This document shows positions 1-11,960 of a DNA stretch of 64,000 nt, one piece after another (positions within the stretch are counted from its first letter, which is position 1; each line of letters starts with the position of its first letter). A program made the position numbers and the translations under genes. The notes beneath the pieces were generated by a model. It searched no databases and had not been told where the DNA came from. It saw only the letters and a list, made by a program, of their open reading frames with translations. The stretch is taken from contig NW_024037049.1 of the NCBI RefSeq assembly GCF_015706575.1, positions 7,840,852 to 7,904,851 of the forward strand, written 5' to 3'. Source of the stretch: Patiria miniata. Its lineage: Eukaryota > Echinodermata > Asteroidea > Valvatida > Asterinidae.

Positions 1-2
1 AT

Positions 3-629
3 TCTGACCATCGCATTGTCAGCATTACCCTAGTCACCAGTCTTAGAACTAGCAAGGGTAGGCCATCTCGACGAACAAACAACTGGAAGAGACTGCAAGA
101 CCCTGCCATTAAGGAGAAGTTTCAACTCGAGCTATCCAACAGATTTGAAGCACTCCAGAATGACATCACTTCAACAATTTCTGAATGGTATGACAGCTTT
201 GAAACCGCTGTAAAGGAAGTGGTTGAAAATGTGATCGGGGAACGCAGACCATGTGAAATGCCAAGCTGGGTGTCAGAAGAAACCATGAAACTCAAAGATG
301 AAAGAGATGAGGCCAAAAAGAGGTACTCAATATCAAAATCACAACAATCAAGGGAGAAGTGGAGGAAACTTAACACCTCTCTGAACGAATCATACAAGAG
401 GGATGAAAATGCCGCACTCAACAAACAGATTGATGATCTCAAGCTAGCAGATGAAATGGGAGACTACACCACTACATGGAAAATTATCCATGACCTCTCG
501 GGGAATGACAAAAGAACAAGTGTCAAAGTCAGAAAGAGAGATGGAACAGTCCCTGCTAGTGATTCAGAACTGCTTTCAGAGTGGAGTAAATATTTCAGCT
601 CCTTACTCAATAATGAAAATGGCCCTTAA
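3..629 (+). pseudogene. LINE endonuclease end and linker region
   Basis: One open frame runs from the window edge through SDHRIVS, the conserved Asp-His of APE endonucleases, into a charged linker rich in Lys and Glu that precedes the RT. It ends at a stop just after NNENGP. The next residues in the same frame (SELPPPAVKDLPTITDSPSQ) still look like the linker, so the stop is a decay mutation and not the natural end. The N-terminal part of the endonuclease lies outside the window. Confidence 0.75.
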
Positions 630-733
630 TCAGAGCTACCCCCACCTGCTGTGAAGGACTTGCCCACCATCACCGACTCTCCTTCACAGTATGAGACAGC
701 CAAAGCCATCAAATCTTTGAGAACCAACAAGGC

Positions 734-2194
734 AGCGGTCTTGATTGTGCAATAACTGCTGAAGCTCTACAGAGTGGAGGTGATCAGATGATAGACGCCA
801 TCCATAGTTTCTGTGTTGAGGCGTTTACAACATTATCACCACCGCATCAGTGGACCATAAATGTCATTGTACCAGTGCCCAAGAAAGGGGATCTCTCTCT
901 CATGACTAACTACCGCGGGATCAGTATCACATCAATAGCTGCAAAAGTTTTCAACAAAATTCTGCTCAACAGGATTCGCCCCGTCGTTGATCCAATACTG
1001 AGGAGCAACCAAGCTGGCTTCCGTCCGGGACGCAGTTGTGCTCAGCAGATTCACGTCCTTCGAAGGGTAATGGAAGGCTTCAAAGACCACCAACTTCCTC
1101 TTGCTGTCACCTTTATTGACTTCAGGAAAGCCTTTGACTCCATCAACAGAGCTGTAATGTTTTCCATATTACGCCACTATGGCATACCCGAAGCAGTGGT
1201 TAGCGCCATACAAGCCATGTATGTTAACTCTCGAAGTGCTGTTATGGTGGGTGGAAGAATCTCAGAGCCTTTTGATGTATCCACTGGAGTTCTGCAAGGG
1301 GATGTGCTTGCTCCTTTTGTGTTCATCATAGTTGTTGACTACCTTCTAAACAAAGCCACCGCTGGTTTGGATTCTGGAGTCGTAACTCATCCACGTCTAT
1401 CTAGGAGATATCCGGCAAAACAGTTTAATGATCTTGACTTTGCTGACGACATCGCCCTTTTTTAGTCTACGTTACCACGGGCCCAGGCACAGTTATCCAT
1501 GACAGCTTCAGTTGCAGAAGGCGTTGGCCTCATAATTAATGTACCCAAGACAGAGTACATTATGTCATATCGTGAGCCTTCCCCCTCACTTCATGTCTAC
1601 GGCAGTCCAATAAAACATGTGACTGATTTTAAATATCTGGGATCCATGGTAGCATCCAGCGCAACTGACCTCAAAAGACGCAAGGCACTGGCCTGGACGA
1701 CTTTTTGGAAGTTGGAACAGCTGTGGAGAAGCCCCTCCTTACCAATTATCACCAAAATGAAGTTGTTCAACACAACATGCATCACAGTTCTCCTCTATGT
1801 ATTGGGTAATCTCCAAAGACATGGAAAGTAAAATAAACGCTTTTGCTACCGCATTATGCTGAGCATCAAGCGCACCGACCATGTCCCCAATGCCACCATC
1901 TATACTATGACCAACTCAAACCCTCTTGTGGAGCGTGTAAGAACTCGGCAGCTCAAGTTCCTTGGGCACATACTCCGCATGCCAGACGATGAGCCTGCAA
2001 AAGTGTATGCCCTTTATACACCACCCCAGGGGAGACGGAAACCAGGAAGACAACGCACATCATACCTAACTTATATTCAACGCTTGCTTGGAGATAGTGA
2101 TGGCATGCTGCGACCAGACCAAATCGCAACACTTGCCCATGATCGCGGTAAATGGAAGAAGCTTGTACTCGACTGCTCCGCAGCCGAAGGATGA
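734..2194 (+). pseudogene. LINE reverse transcriptase and C-terminal region
   Basis: Reverse transcriptase blocks appear in order: NYRGISITSIAAKVFNKIL, QAGFRPGRSC, FIDFRKAFDS (first catalytic Asp), GVLQGDVLAPF and FADDIALF (the catalytic pair DD). Positions 788-2194 are one frame interrupted by stops near 1463 and 1829. The linker reaches this frame through a shift near 735. The end, with LVERVRTRQLKFLGHILRMP, matches the C-terminal region of this LINE type. The element cannot make an intact RT. Confidence 0.85.
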
Positions 2195-2214
2195 TGAAGG
2201 ATGATGATGACACA

Positions 2215-2891
2215 CAGCATGGGCAGAACCAGTCCACAGTGCAAGATATTAACTCATTGCACTGGGTGATTGACATTTCAGGGATGCATTTCTGATGCCA
2301 AAATTTGTTGCAGTCTTCACAGAGAAGAGATCTCTGATTACTTTTCACTGGACGACTGCAGCTACCACAGGGATCCTTCACAGGCCAAGGGTTATCTTCT
2401 ATTTCTCCACACACAGTTAATAAGATATTAAATGATGCTGTTGAGTTGTGGTAGTAAGACACTGGGGCATTTCCAAACTTAGTTTTCCTATCAGTCCTGA
2501 TAAGTTGTTCGTGTTGTTCATAGTTCAGCCATATTGTGCATGCACATGGAACAGGATGCTTGGTAAAGATGCACATGAGGGAACAATAGCTGGTGGGCAC
2601 CACACAAAAGCTGTCATGCAGGTCATAATAGAGTCGGTCGAGTGTGTCGTGTGAGCTGTAGTTGCTTACACTCTTATGCTGAAACACTGACTGAAGACTG
2701 TATAAGTCCAACGCATGATCTGTCAAGAACTCCCTTGCAGTGCCCTCAATCACATGAGTAGACAGACCAGTGAAATCAGCAGGACAAACTCCTTCATATG
2801 GTGTGCGATGTACACTGCAAAGCAGGCTAGAAGCAGCACAAACTGAGAAAAATGTCAGAGCCCAGTATGGGGTCTGCTGACCAGCCGCCAT
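2215..2891 (-). pseudogene. First-ORF remnant of a CR1/L2-type LINE with PHD-like finger and decayed 2A-like motif
   Basis: Reading leftward from an ATG in good context (AAGATGGCGG), the protein starts MAAGQQTPYWALTFFSVCAA, which looks like a hydrophobic leader. It then reaches CGEIEDNPWP, followed at once by a Cys-His cluster, CGSCSRPVKSNQRSLLCEDC and KFWHQKC, ending DWFCPCC. The spacing is that of a PHD finger. LINEs of marine animals are known to carry a 2A-like peptide (consensus D-x-E-x-N-P-G-P) just before such a finger. Here Gly of NPGP is Trp, so ribosome skipping should be lost. The open frame runs on into the RTE tail, so the RTE copy truncates it. A host PHD gene is a less likely reading. 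Confidence 0.6.
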
Positions 2892-3704
2892 CTTAAGTAC
2901 AACTATCCAAACAACTACCAAAACGGTTTAATTATTGTTGTGAGCTTTATTCATAATATTTTAGTTAACCTTTATCCGTCATTCACTTATCTTCTTTTCA
3001 TCGCATACTCATTGCAAATTAATTAACTTTAATCGTTCTTATCTTTCACCAACTTGTTATAAATTTACACCCAAAGAACTCCTACCCCCGGGTGATGCTG
3101 ATTATATAACAGCTTTTGACATGACATGTCTAAATGTCAAACAATTTTAGGCATCAGTGGTAAATACAAAATTCAATCCGTTCACCAATCAAACATTTCA
3201 AGCCATTTCTCAAATCCCTGATTCTGTCTCTGTGTCCAGCATCTGGCATGCAGTTTAGTAGACAAAGCCTGGGTTTGAGAAGCAGTCTAGGTCACCATCA
3301 TGAGAGACCAAGTTACTTTGTATTTCTCATGGTAATCACTTTCAATTGTGACCTTTTGGCCATCAAAATATTCAAGTTTACTTTTGGATAACCCTTTTCT
3401 TGGATAACCCTTCAGCCTTAAAGAAACTGTACTAAAATATTAAACAACAAAGGCATTACCTGTAAAACAAATGGATGCCCGAACAGCCTGATGAACAAGC
3501 AGGAAAAAAATGCACATGTACACGTATATGGACACTTTTGTGTAAAAAAATCCCTTCTGATCACAAAAGCTTTAAGGCTAAAAAGTCTCTTATCATAACA
3601 ATGCAACTATTGCAGTCTCAGCACCAGCTCCAAACCAGCATTTTGTGACTTGTTTGGTATTATTGTTTGTTTGGAATTGTTCATTTTAAGGAAAGTACAC
3701 GTAC
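2892..3704. other. LRRC9 intron, nothing recognised
   Basis: AT-rich sequence between the LINE remnant and the last visible LRRC9 exon. I see no gene, repeat or RNA here. The next LRRC9 exon in the downstream direction must lie beyond the left edge of the window. Confidence 0.5.
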
Positions 3705-3860
3705 CTCTTTAATGTTGAAGCTTAAAGTTCTCAGTCTGTCTCTGGTATCATGTGTAAGCAGCCGCTTCTTTCGAGTGATGCAATCAGTCATGTCTGCTAA
3801 TACACGCTGAAATGTTTTGACACGCATGTTGTAGTACATCTTCTTCTTCACAACAGTGGC
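3705..3860 (-). CDS. LRRC9: LRRC9 exon: post-LRR helical segment
   Basis: Acceptor CACCTGTTAG lies before 3860 and donor GTACGTG after 3705. The 52 codons, in phase 0 at both ends, read ATVVKKKMYYNMRVKTFQRV through to LSFNIKE. In LRRC9 the first leucine-rich repeat block is followed by a basic helical stretch with a KKxMYYNMR motif, which is what appears here. It is likely a linker or coiled helix between LRR blocks. No stop or odd residue is seen. Confidence 0.88.
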
Positions 3861-5225
3861 CTAACAGGTGGAAAATGTTAAAGATATATTGTTAACAAGC
3901 ATAAAAACAAACACGCTCTAATGTTAGAATACACAACTTTTAAAGCTTCATTCCCCGTGCTACTTTTCAGTTTCACCTCAAACAAAATATATAGTTTGTA
4001 TTTCAATTGTTCTTTTCCTACCAAAAACAAAAAAAATCTGCCAATGTTTAGTAATATTGAATTATTTCTTCTCTTGGTGTGACTTGGTATGATTGAACTT
4101 CTGATCTTTTAGTATTACATCTAGTCGTTTTAATAGAATATTTTATGCCCTACTTTTTAAAAAGAATATTTGGACCAGCTAGTATTTACCCCGTACTATT
4201 GGACCTTTTTTTATCAATTCCATAAAATACATTTCTTCTGTAAATAGTTGTTCTCATACCATTTCCACTTTTGAAGACCATGTATTTGAACCCATTACTA
4301 TGTACCCCAATACAATGAGACTTTCTTCTCCCTTAACACTAATAAGGCAACAACAAAACTTGGATGTACTTTTCAAAGTACTTTATTTACATGTCTCATG
4401 TTATTTCTTCGTTTTTTTCTCTTCATATTTGGCTGTTTCAGCACATTTGCCAAAACAGCCTTTGTTTTCATTAAGATTTTTTTCCATTTTGCCCACGGCA
4501 TTTGTACACATTTATATGTTCCCAGCACTTTGGCATTATACAAATATTGAATGCTTCGAGTGGTGAAAACAAATGGTTATAGCCTTAGTTTACTTTAGGA
4601 TGGGTTTGGATTTCATAATTTTTGGATGCATAGTGACAATGGAAAGATGTTGATGCCTGTTGTGATATTACCAAAAACAAACAGCAATCATAGAGTCACT
4701 TTTTGTTTATGGACAACTGTTTATGGACAATTTGTTTCCCAATTAAGGATCACTGGCTGATTCAACATTCTTTGACTTCAATTTTTGTTCGTAGAAATTT
4801 GTTGTTTACAAAATGATTAATTTACAATTTGTCCCAAGACTTCATAATCAATTGATACAAAGTCAACAGTGCAAACAAGATTCCTGCCCAATTAAGCTCT
4901 GAAAAATAGTATCAATTAATGGCGTGCTTCATCATCAATAGAAAGTCAACCACAAGTTGCCTGGAATCTTCTAACAAGACATCTTCTAGAAAAAAATATG
5001 TTAAAAAAGATTAACCTCAAAATTGTCTTGAACAGTATAAACCATTTTGATATTTTGCAGTTCAAAAATAGTTTTAAATACATCAAGTTGCTGCAAGGTA
5101 CATATACCTTATTGATTCCGACTGGAATTTATTTTTGTTTAATCTAATAAATTTGAGTTTTAACTTATGTGGAAATGACTTAATGCCCTGACATTTCATG
5201 CATGTACATGGTAAAAAAGGAACAG
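3861..5225. other. LRRC9 intron, AT-rich, nothing recognised
   Basis: This is the left part of the 2.2-kb intron. It is strongly AT-rich with short poly-A and poly-T runs. I see no coding region, repeat family or RNA gene in it. Confidence 0.5.
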
Positions 5226-5695
5226 TAAATGTCAGTTCAGAATTTTGTAGCCTGCCAGATTACCTGCAAGCTTTGCCTGAACGCTTGCCTGCAAGCTAAA
5301 AACCTGTGTGAGCTAGCAGGCAAGCTTGCCCCAAGCTTGCAGACAAGCTTGCAATAAGCTTGTTGCAAACTTGTCCGCAAGCTTGTCCGCAGGCTTGTCC
5401 GCAGGCTTGTCCGCAGGCTTGTCCGCAAGCTTGTCCGCAAGCTTGTCCGCAAGCTTGTCCGCAAGCTTGTCCGCAAGCTTGTCCGCAAGCTTGTCCGCAA
5501 GCTTGTCCGCAAGCTTGTCGGCAAGCTTGTCCGCAAGCTTGTCCGCAAGCTTGTCCGCAAGCTTGTCCGCAAGCTTGTCCGCAAGCTTGTCCGCAAGCTT
5601 GTCCGCAAGCTTGTCCGCAAGCTTGTCCGCAAGCTTGTCCGCAAGCTTGTCCGCAAGCTTGACATGAGCAAGCTTGCAGACAAGCTTGCCAGAAT
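5226..5695. repeat. 12-bp minisatellite (AAGCTTGTCCGC)n with degenerate flanks
   Basis: From about 5365 to 5662 the unit AAGCTTGTCCGC repeats about 24 times, almost without change. Variants are a few GGCTTG copies at the left and one GTCGGC near 5518. On both sides lie looser relatives (GCAAGCTTGCC, CAGACAAGCTTG), which suggests the array grew from an older degenerate patch. The unit is 12 bp and has no stop in several frames, so it gives long artificial frames on both strands (TSLR, ADKL, SASL and PQAC repeats). Each unit carries a HindIII site. The array lies in an LRRC9 intron, about 400 bp downstream of the donor of the 183-bp exon. Confidence 0.97.
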
Positions 5696-5714
5696 TTCTG
5701 TAAGGGTTAGGCAA

Positions 5715-5937
5715 ATAAAAGGGTAGTGCATTGACGATGAAAAGCAAGAGTTATTTAACACACGTCATACTTGACCTGTCGCTAAGAGAAAAAAGGATGC
5801 TCACGAGGCACGTATGCCGCGGGGTATAATGGGTAGGGTGCCAGAGGGCGCTATTGTATAAAACTCTTAGCGGAAAATACCTGCCGGTTTAGGAAACATG
5901 CATAAGTAGATTGCTCTACAGATAAGTTGAGTGAAAA
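5715..5937 (-). mobile_element. DIRS family A terminal fragment
   Basis: This matches the end region of the DIRS element at 15440-15741: the same order of AAAAGGGTAGT, TATTTAAC, GCTAAGAG, GGGCGCTATTG-like, CTTAGCGGAAAATACCTGCC and TGCTCTACAG blocks. Only the inverted terminal repeat and the start of the adjoining leader remain. It is a fossil, clearly more diverged than the other copies. Confidence 0.7.
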
Positions 5938-6076
5938 AGACCCATGTGTTTCCTCTTGTCCTCTCTAGGGCCAATATGCACACAGTCTGGAAACAGGGCT
6001 TACAAGTAAATGATGTTCATTCGAATTTTCAAGTTAAAGCACCTTTGAAATGAAAAAAAAAGGAAAAAAAAGATTA

Positions 6077-7335
<1,259 letters not shown>

Positions 7336-7339
7336 ATGG

Positions 7340-7640
7340 AATGGGAATATTTGGGGAAAAAATTCGCATTCACATGCGCAGTATGATTTCGCATTTTGAG
7401 CGTGACTTTTACCCCTTGCGAATTCGCAGTGAAAATGTGCGAATGTGCGAAAACGGCGCGAACGCGGTGCGAAAAATTTGTGAATGCGGACGTTTTGCAA
7501 AAACGGTGCGAATATTTTGCGAACGCGGTCCGAAAAAAATTGTGAACGCCGAGGGAAAAATTGGTTAGTACAAAATCAATGTGCGAAAAATGTGCGAAAA
7601 TCGTGCGAAAGGGGACGCAAAAACGTTGCGAAATCGCTGT
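7340..7640. repeat. Degenerate short tandem repeat built on GTGCGAAAA
   Basis: About 300 bp in which GCGAA, GTGCGAAAA and GAACGCGGT phrases recur at irregular 9-20 bp spacing. It is rich in CpG compared with its surroundings. There is no conserved reading frame. It resembles in style the GTGTGAAAA minisatellite at 9.7-10.0 kb, with CG in place of TG. Confidence 0.75.
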
Positions 7641-9410
7641 GATGAAAGTACATGTAGCTGCCGGTACCTACCTCGTGGTATGTTGCAACATGGTTGCACG
7701 TATACAGAACGTACATAAAGAGCTGCTTGATGTATGAAAACACGTGGGCCTGTACGTGCTATTGCAGCAGTGACTGGTTCCCGCTGCGCTGCGCACTGGC
7801 AAGATGGAAATGCGGTAACCAGTCAATGCAATAGTTGGCGCGGTACGTGCATGTACACTGCAGTACAGTTGCATGCAGGCCGGACGGTGCGGAAAAGACA
7901 TAGTGAAAATGCCAAGAAAACATCGATGGAGAAAGACGATCTTTGCAAGCTTATACTCACAGAAGTTGATCTCTCTTGTCTGTGTATGTATTTCCCGTGT
8001 TCGTGAATTTATTTCGAGGAAATACTACTGGTATATGAAGTGAAACGATGCAGCGAGTTTCACCGAAATCACATACCAATAAACGAGGCTCAATGCCGGC
8101 CCACTGCCGGTCCACAACACACAGTGCATCATCGCACGTTCGTACCAAGCGAAGTTCAGACATTGTTAGCCAGTTTCTCGCTGTAGCTAGCATTGTGCAC
8201 ATGGTATAATTGACCTGCATTTTCCATTATTTTTAAGATTATCGACGGCAGATATTTTCGTTAACACTTAAGGCAAGTTTTTGTCATTTTTGAGGCCAAT
8301 TTTGTATAGCTTTCGTAGTGCAATGGAAATAGTTCAGGCTGAACATTTTCATATAATTTTAACGGATCTGAAAACAAGTATTCAGTTGCTTTATCACGTT
8401 AATGTGCCGTTTATTAACTCCATTTTCCAAGATTAATTAATTGATGAACCAACTGACAACTGTATTGAAAAATGAAAGCGTAGCAGAATTCAAACCTTGT
8501 ATTAATCTCCATTTAGATATTTTTTTTAATATAAATTTTACCCTGTCTTACAGTTACAAAAACGAAAGAAGTTAAGCCACTTGAGCATATTATGCAAAAA
8601 CTAATAATAATTGTAGCCCCTTGAATAAATCCTTATATTCAAAACAAAACAAAAACAATGTTTACCGTCGTTTATCCATGGATTTTAATCCATTTGCTCT
8701 CCTCAAAGATTTGAAAAAACAAGCATTTATAGCTCTCCTGGATTTTCTTTACATGAAGGACTGCTGTGCCCCTGCAAGAGAATTAGACTAATTTTCCAGT
8801 GAACTAGCCAAGTGCACACACAAAACGGGCGACTCGTAAATACATGTAGTATTTTGTTGTCTTCCTGTCACATACATGTAGTGCAAAATGTTGTTGTTTT
8901 TTTTTACTTATTTATGACACAGGTCTTGTAAAAATAGTTCAGGTCCAGTAAGATTTTTCGGTTACTAGACCTGCTGTCTAGTGCTTTTTTTTTCATGAAA
9001 TTCGAGCCCTGTTTAATCATACACGTGTCGTGAAAATTTTTTCCACTGCAGTGTTCCCACTACAGTGCCCAGATTTCAAATTCAGATATCGTTTACCATC
9101 AAACAGTCAGTGATATACATGTACATGTAATATCGATACATCATCATGCCGTCCCACAAGAGAGTTAAAAAAACAGCACGAAGAAGAAATGGCTGAAACG
9201 GCAGCTAAGTGCCAGCGTTTGGACACTAGTTTTGAAACTTAAAGTTTAAACACCATTATAAGTCGTCAACAGATAAAAATGTACGACGGTGCGACTTTCA
9301 AGTTCGGGAAACAGGACGCCACCGCAGCCCTGCTGTACAAAGACAGAAAAAGTCTTGTATTTTTTCCCCTCCTAAATAAGTGTTTCTTCATCAGATTTAC
9401 AACTTTTGGT
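7641..9410. other. Intron with one dispersed-repeat fragment, otherwise nothing recognised
   Basis: About 7895-7985, read on the minus strand, shares GAGAGATC and CTTTCTCCATCGATGTTTTC with sequences near 23930-23995 and 38030-38070, so it belongs to a repeat family dispersed within this same gene. The rest of the interval is AT-rich and shows no gene I can support. Confidence 0.45.
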
Positions 9411-9415
9411 ATCTT

Positions 9416-9706
9416 TCACGTCATATTAAGGAAAATAACAATTTCGGAATCAAGATAATTTAGCTGTTCTGCGTTCAATGCTGGTTTCCAACCGCCACCA
9501 TAGCCAGACTTGAATTGGCCAGTTGCCTCATATTTTTGCCAAAACCTAGAAATAGATTGCCTTGAAATTTTTATGCCGTCTTCCTCTAGCAATCTCCTTC
9601 GAATTTCAGCAAACGAAAGAACATATTTCTGTTTTAGATTGATGATCCGCTTTTTTCCATACTGGGAGATACGCATTTTGAGGACCATGAGAACATATCC
9701 ATGCAC
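9416..9706 (-). pseudogene. DNA-transposon transposase fragment, N-terminal helix-turn-helix
   Basis: The minus-strand frame reads KKRIINLKQKYVLSFAEIRR, then LLEEDGIKISRQSISRFWQK and YEATGQFKSGYGGGWKPALN. This is the paired helix-turn-helix layout of Tc1/mariner-type transposases: a first helical DNA-binding unit, a recognition helix with S-R-Q-S-I-S-R-F-W, and a G-rich linker toward a second unit. Only about 90 residues remain and the DDE catalytic core is missing. The family is best described as Tc1/mariner-like or a related clade. The upstream end abuts the minisatellite at 9.72 kb. Confidence 0.6.
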
Positions 9707-9714
9707 ATGTAATT

Positions 9715-10085
9715 TCAGTTTTCAAAGGTGTGAATAATGTTTCCCACTTGTGTGAAAATGGTGTGAAAATTTTTCCCCATGTGAAAAAGGTGTGAAAATG
9801 TTTCCCACTGTGAAAAAGGTGTGAAAAAAATTTCCCACTTGTGTGAAAAAGGTGTGAAAAGTTTTCCCACTTGTGTGAAAAAGGTGTGAAAATGTTTCCC
9901 ACTTGAGTGAAAAAGGTGTGCAAATTTTTCGCACTTGTGTGAAAAAGGTGCGAAAATTTTTCCCACTTGGGTGAAAAAAGTGTGAAAAATTTTCACACTA
10001 AGGGGAAAACTTTACACATTTCACATTTTGTGTAATGAATATTCAGTTCTTGAGAGGGGAAAAAGTGTGAAAATTTTTCCCCCTT
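9715..10085. repeat. Minisatellite of about 30-33 bp (GTGTGAAAA...TTTCCCACTT)
   Basis: About nine imperfect copies of a unit combining GTGTGAAAAAGGTGTG with AAATTTTTCCCACTT. Some units are shortened. The minus strand lacks stops in all three frames over much of the array, giving artificial HTFFTQVGK-type repeats, so those frames are not genes. The array begins directly at the upstream edge of the transposase fragment. Confidence 0.92.
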
Positions 10086-10946
10086 TCAGGGTTAACTTTC
10101 AATTGCACTGTACTGCACGTGCACCTGCTGCCAGGAAAAGTTTGTCCAACGCAGCTTTCAAGGAATTATAAAGCCAACCCAACAAATCCAAATGGCCTTT
10201 TTTTTCAGTTAAAAAAAAATTGGATTGGCATATTGGTAAATAAATATAAAGAAAGAAAACACACAAGATCAATACTTTATTACATCCAAATGATTTCCAC
10301 GCCATATTAAAAAGGTCTAAAAGTTACGTTCATGTTTGTAATCCGATTAAACCGAATCAAAACTTAGAAACATGAACTACCATACTTATCCTTACAATAA
10401 TTTGAGCCCTTACCACAGAAATTATTCTTGCAAAATCTTGTTATTTCATTATCCAAACATTGCCTCCACAACATGCACTGAAAGAATATATCAGCCCTTC
10501 CTGTTCTGTAAATCAAGAAACCAATCGTCTTGTCACAGCATTATGCAGACCATACGCACAGGATTGTGGGTACAATATGGTGCAAGCCAATAAGCTCATG
10601 TTGCTTCTGTGACGAAAATGTTGTCAGACATTAAGGTCCAATCATGATGAACCATTGTGACATCATTACTCAGGAAGCTGTCTCATGAGGGTGCTTTCTC
10701 ATCAGCTGGTACAAGTAAGCAAACAAGTTTGCATTTTGGATCAGCACATGAAAATTACATGATGTAGAAATGAACCAAGGTCTGAAGGTCTCTCAGACTT
10801 AATTTTTGCTGAAAAGACTACTAACATTAAACATTGAAAGACGAACTACATGTAGGTACATTGTATAAAAAATAAATTAGGAATGTCTATCTCCACGACA
10901 CTATTTGTGCAGAAGAGTTTACTTATGTTGAACAAAATGGGCGAAT
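10086..10946. other. LRRC9 intron, AT-rich, nothing recognised
   Basis: I see no coding region, dispersed repeat or RNA gene in this interval. Confidence 0.5.
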
Positions 10947-11096
10947 CACAATAGTGCGCCTCCAAGAGTTTGCAACGCATTGGCCAATCACAATGCGCGA
11001 AATCAGTCGACCTTTTCCAAACACGCATTGGGTCGACCGATTTTGCGCATTGTAATTGGCCAACACGTTGCAAACTCTTGGAGGCGCACTATTGTG
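10947..11096. repeat. 150-bp inverted repeat (hairpin MITE)
   Basis: CACAATAGTGCGCCTCCAAG begins the left arm and its exact complement ends the right arm at 11096. The arms are about 65 bp, nearly perfect, and separated by a loop of under 20 bp around TTTTCCAAACACGC. The arms also hold TTGCAACG, TTGGCCAAT and GGTCGAC blocks in mirrored order. It is most likely a small MITE or a foldback remnant. No coding capacity. Confidence 0.9.
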
Positions 11097-11394
11097 AAAC
11101 GACCGTATTATGCTCAGGTTGATTCGGTCGTCTCATTTCCGCCGGCAGTCGATACGTTGACTCCGTCTTCAACCCTCGAGGTTTTCATAACTTTATTTCA
11201 TTTTCGTGTATTTTTTTTATTTACATATCACAATAAGAATATATGTACCATACATTTTACATAATTTCACAAACCCTTTTTAAATAATTATTTTGTTTGA
11301 TAGTTCTACACACCTGACACGTTCTATTTCGCTTTAATTACGCATGTAAACATCGTGCACGTTCATAGGGCTTACACAAAAGTGAACAATGGGC

Positions 11395-11490
11395 TGGAAA
11401 CCATTGCATCAGATAATACGAAATTCAGATATAACGAACATTTTGACCGGGTGCCGCGGATTTCATACTAAAGAGAGTCGACTGCATATT
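11395..11490 (-). repeat. Possible pogo/Tigger-like terminal patch
   Basis: Read on the minus strand, CAGTCGACTCTCTTTAGTAT leads into GTTCGTTATATCTGAATTTC. A CAGT start followed by a TTCGTTATA-type motif is usual at pogo/Tigger-like ends. A partner end was not located with confidence. Confidence 0.3.
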
Positions 11491-11562
11491 CTTTAATAAT
11501 CCCTCTAATTTTGTAAGGAATTTTGGCACTTAAAGGTATAGTACATGTACATCATTTGTAAT

Positions 11563-11960
11563 CCCCCCCCCCCCCCCACAGAAGTGTGGTTGGGGTCTAC
11601 GAACAAATACTTACCTGTAGAGCAATACTACTTATTCATATTCCCCCTACCGGCAGGTATTTTCCGCTAAGAGTTATATACAATAGCGCCCTCTGGCACC
11701 CTACCCATAATACCCCGCGGCATGCGTGCCTCGTGAGCGTCCTTTTTTCTCGAGCGCTACAATGTAAGTCGGAATACAAAAAGTACCCAAGGCATCGAGA
11801 AGAGTGGGGTGGGGGGGGAGGGATGCTCTACAGGTAAGTATTCGTTCGTAGACCCCAACCACACTTCTGTGGAGGGGGGGGGGGGGAGTCTACTTCACTC
11901 TGCTTACCTGTAGAGCAATACTACTTATGCATAGACTAGCACCTAGACTAGTATCCCCTT
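11563..11960. repeat. DIRS-A 3' terminal repeat plus internal complementary region
   Basis: The block opens with a C-run and CAGAAGTGTGGTTGGGGTC. It continues through GTATTTTCCGCTAAGAGTT and ATAGCGCCCTCTGGC, then turns back: GGTAAGTATTCGTTCGTAG and ACCCCAACCACACTTCTG near 11833-11873 are the complement of the opening. After a G-run, CTTCACTCTGCTTACCTG is the complement of the far end at 15700-15740. This is the arrangement DIRS elements use to copy their ends through a circle. Confidence 0.8.

Larger units (their letters stand above)
1..2213 (+). mobile_element. RTE-like non-LTR retrotransposon (LINE), 5' truncated by window
   Basis: The motif SDHRIVS at the left edge is the end of an APE-type endonuclease. 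A linker and reverse transcriptase follow, with FIDFRKAFDS, GVLQGD and FADDIALF, then a C-terminal part with RQLKFLGHILRMP. The 3' end is a short GATGATGAAGGATGATGATG run with no poly(A), a tail style known in the RTE clade. The copy is lightly decayed: in-frame stops near 627, 1463 and 1829 and at least one frameshift near 735. It sits in the intron after the LRRC9 exon at 3705-3860, antisense to the gene. The clade call rests on tail style and RT flavour and is less certain than the LINE call. Confidence 0.88.

Noticed and set aside
2215-2891. Host PHD-finger gene
   Set aside because: The leader, 2A-like motif and finger order is that of LINE first ORFs, and the frame is cut by another LINE; no introns or partner exons seen.
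5365-5662. CRISPR-like array
   Set aside because: Head-to-tail 12-bp units have no spacers, and the context is animal intron.
5237-5761. 174- and 144-codon repeat proteins (TSLR, ADKL)
   Set aside because: By-product of a 12-bp minisatellite without stop codons; open on both strands and in several frames, no flanking coding signal.
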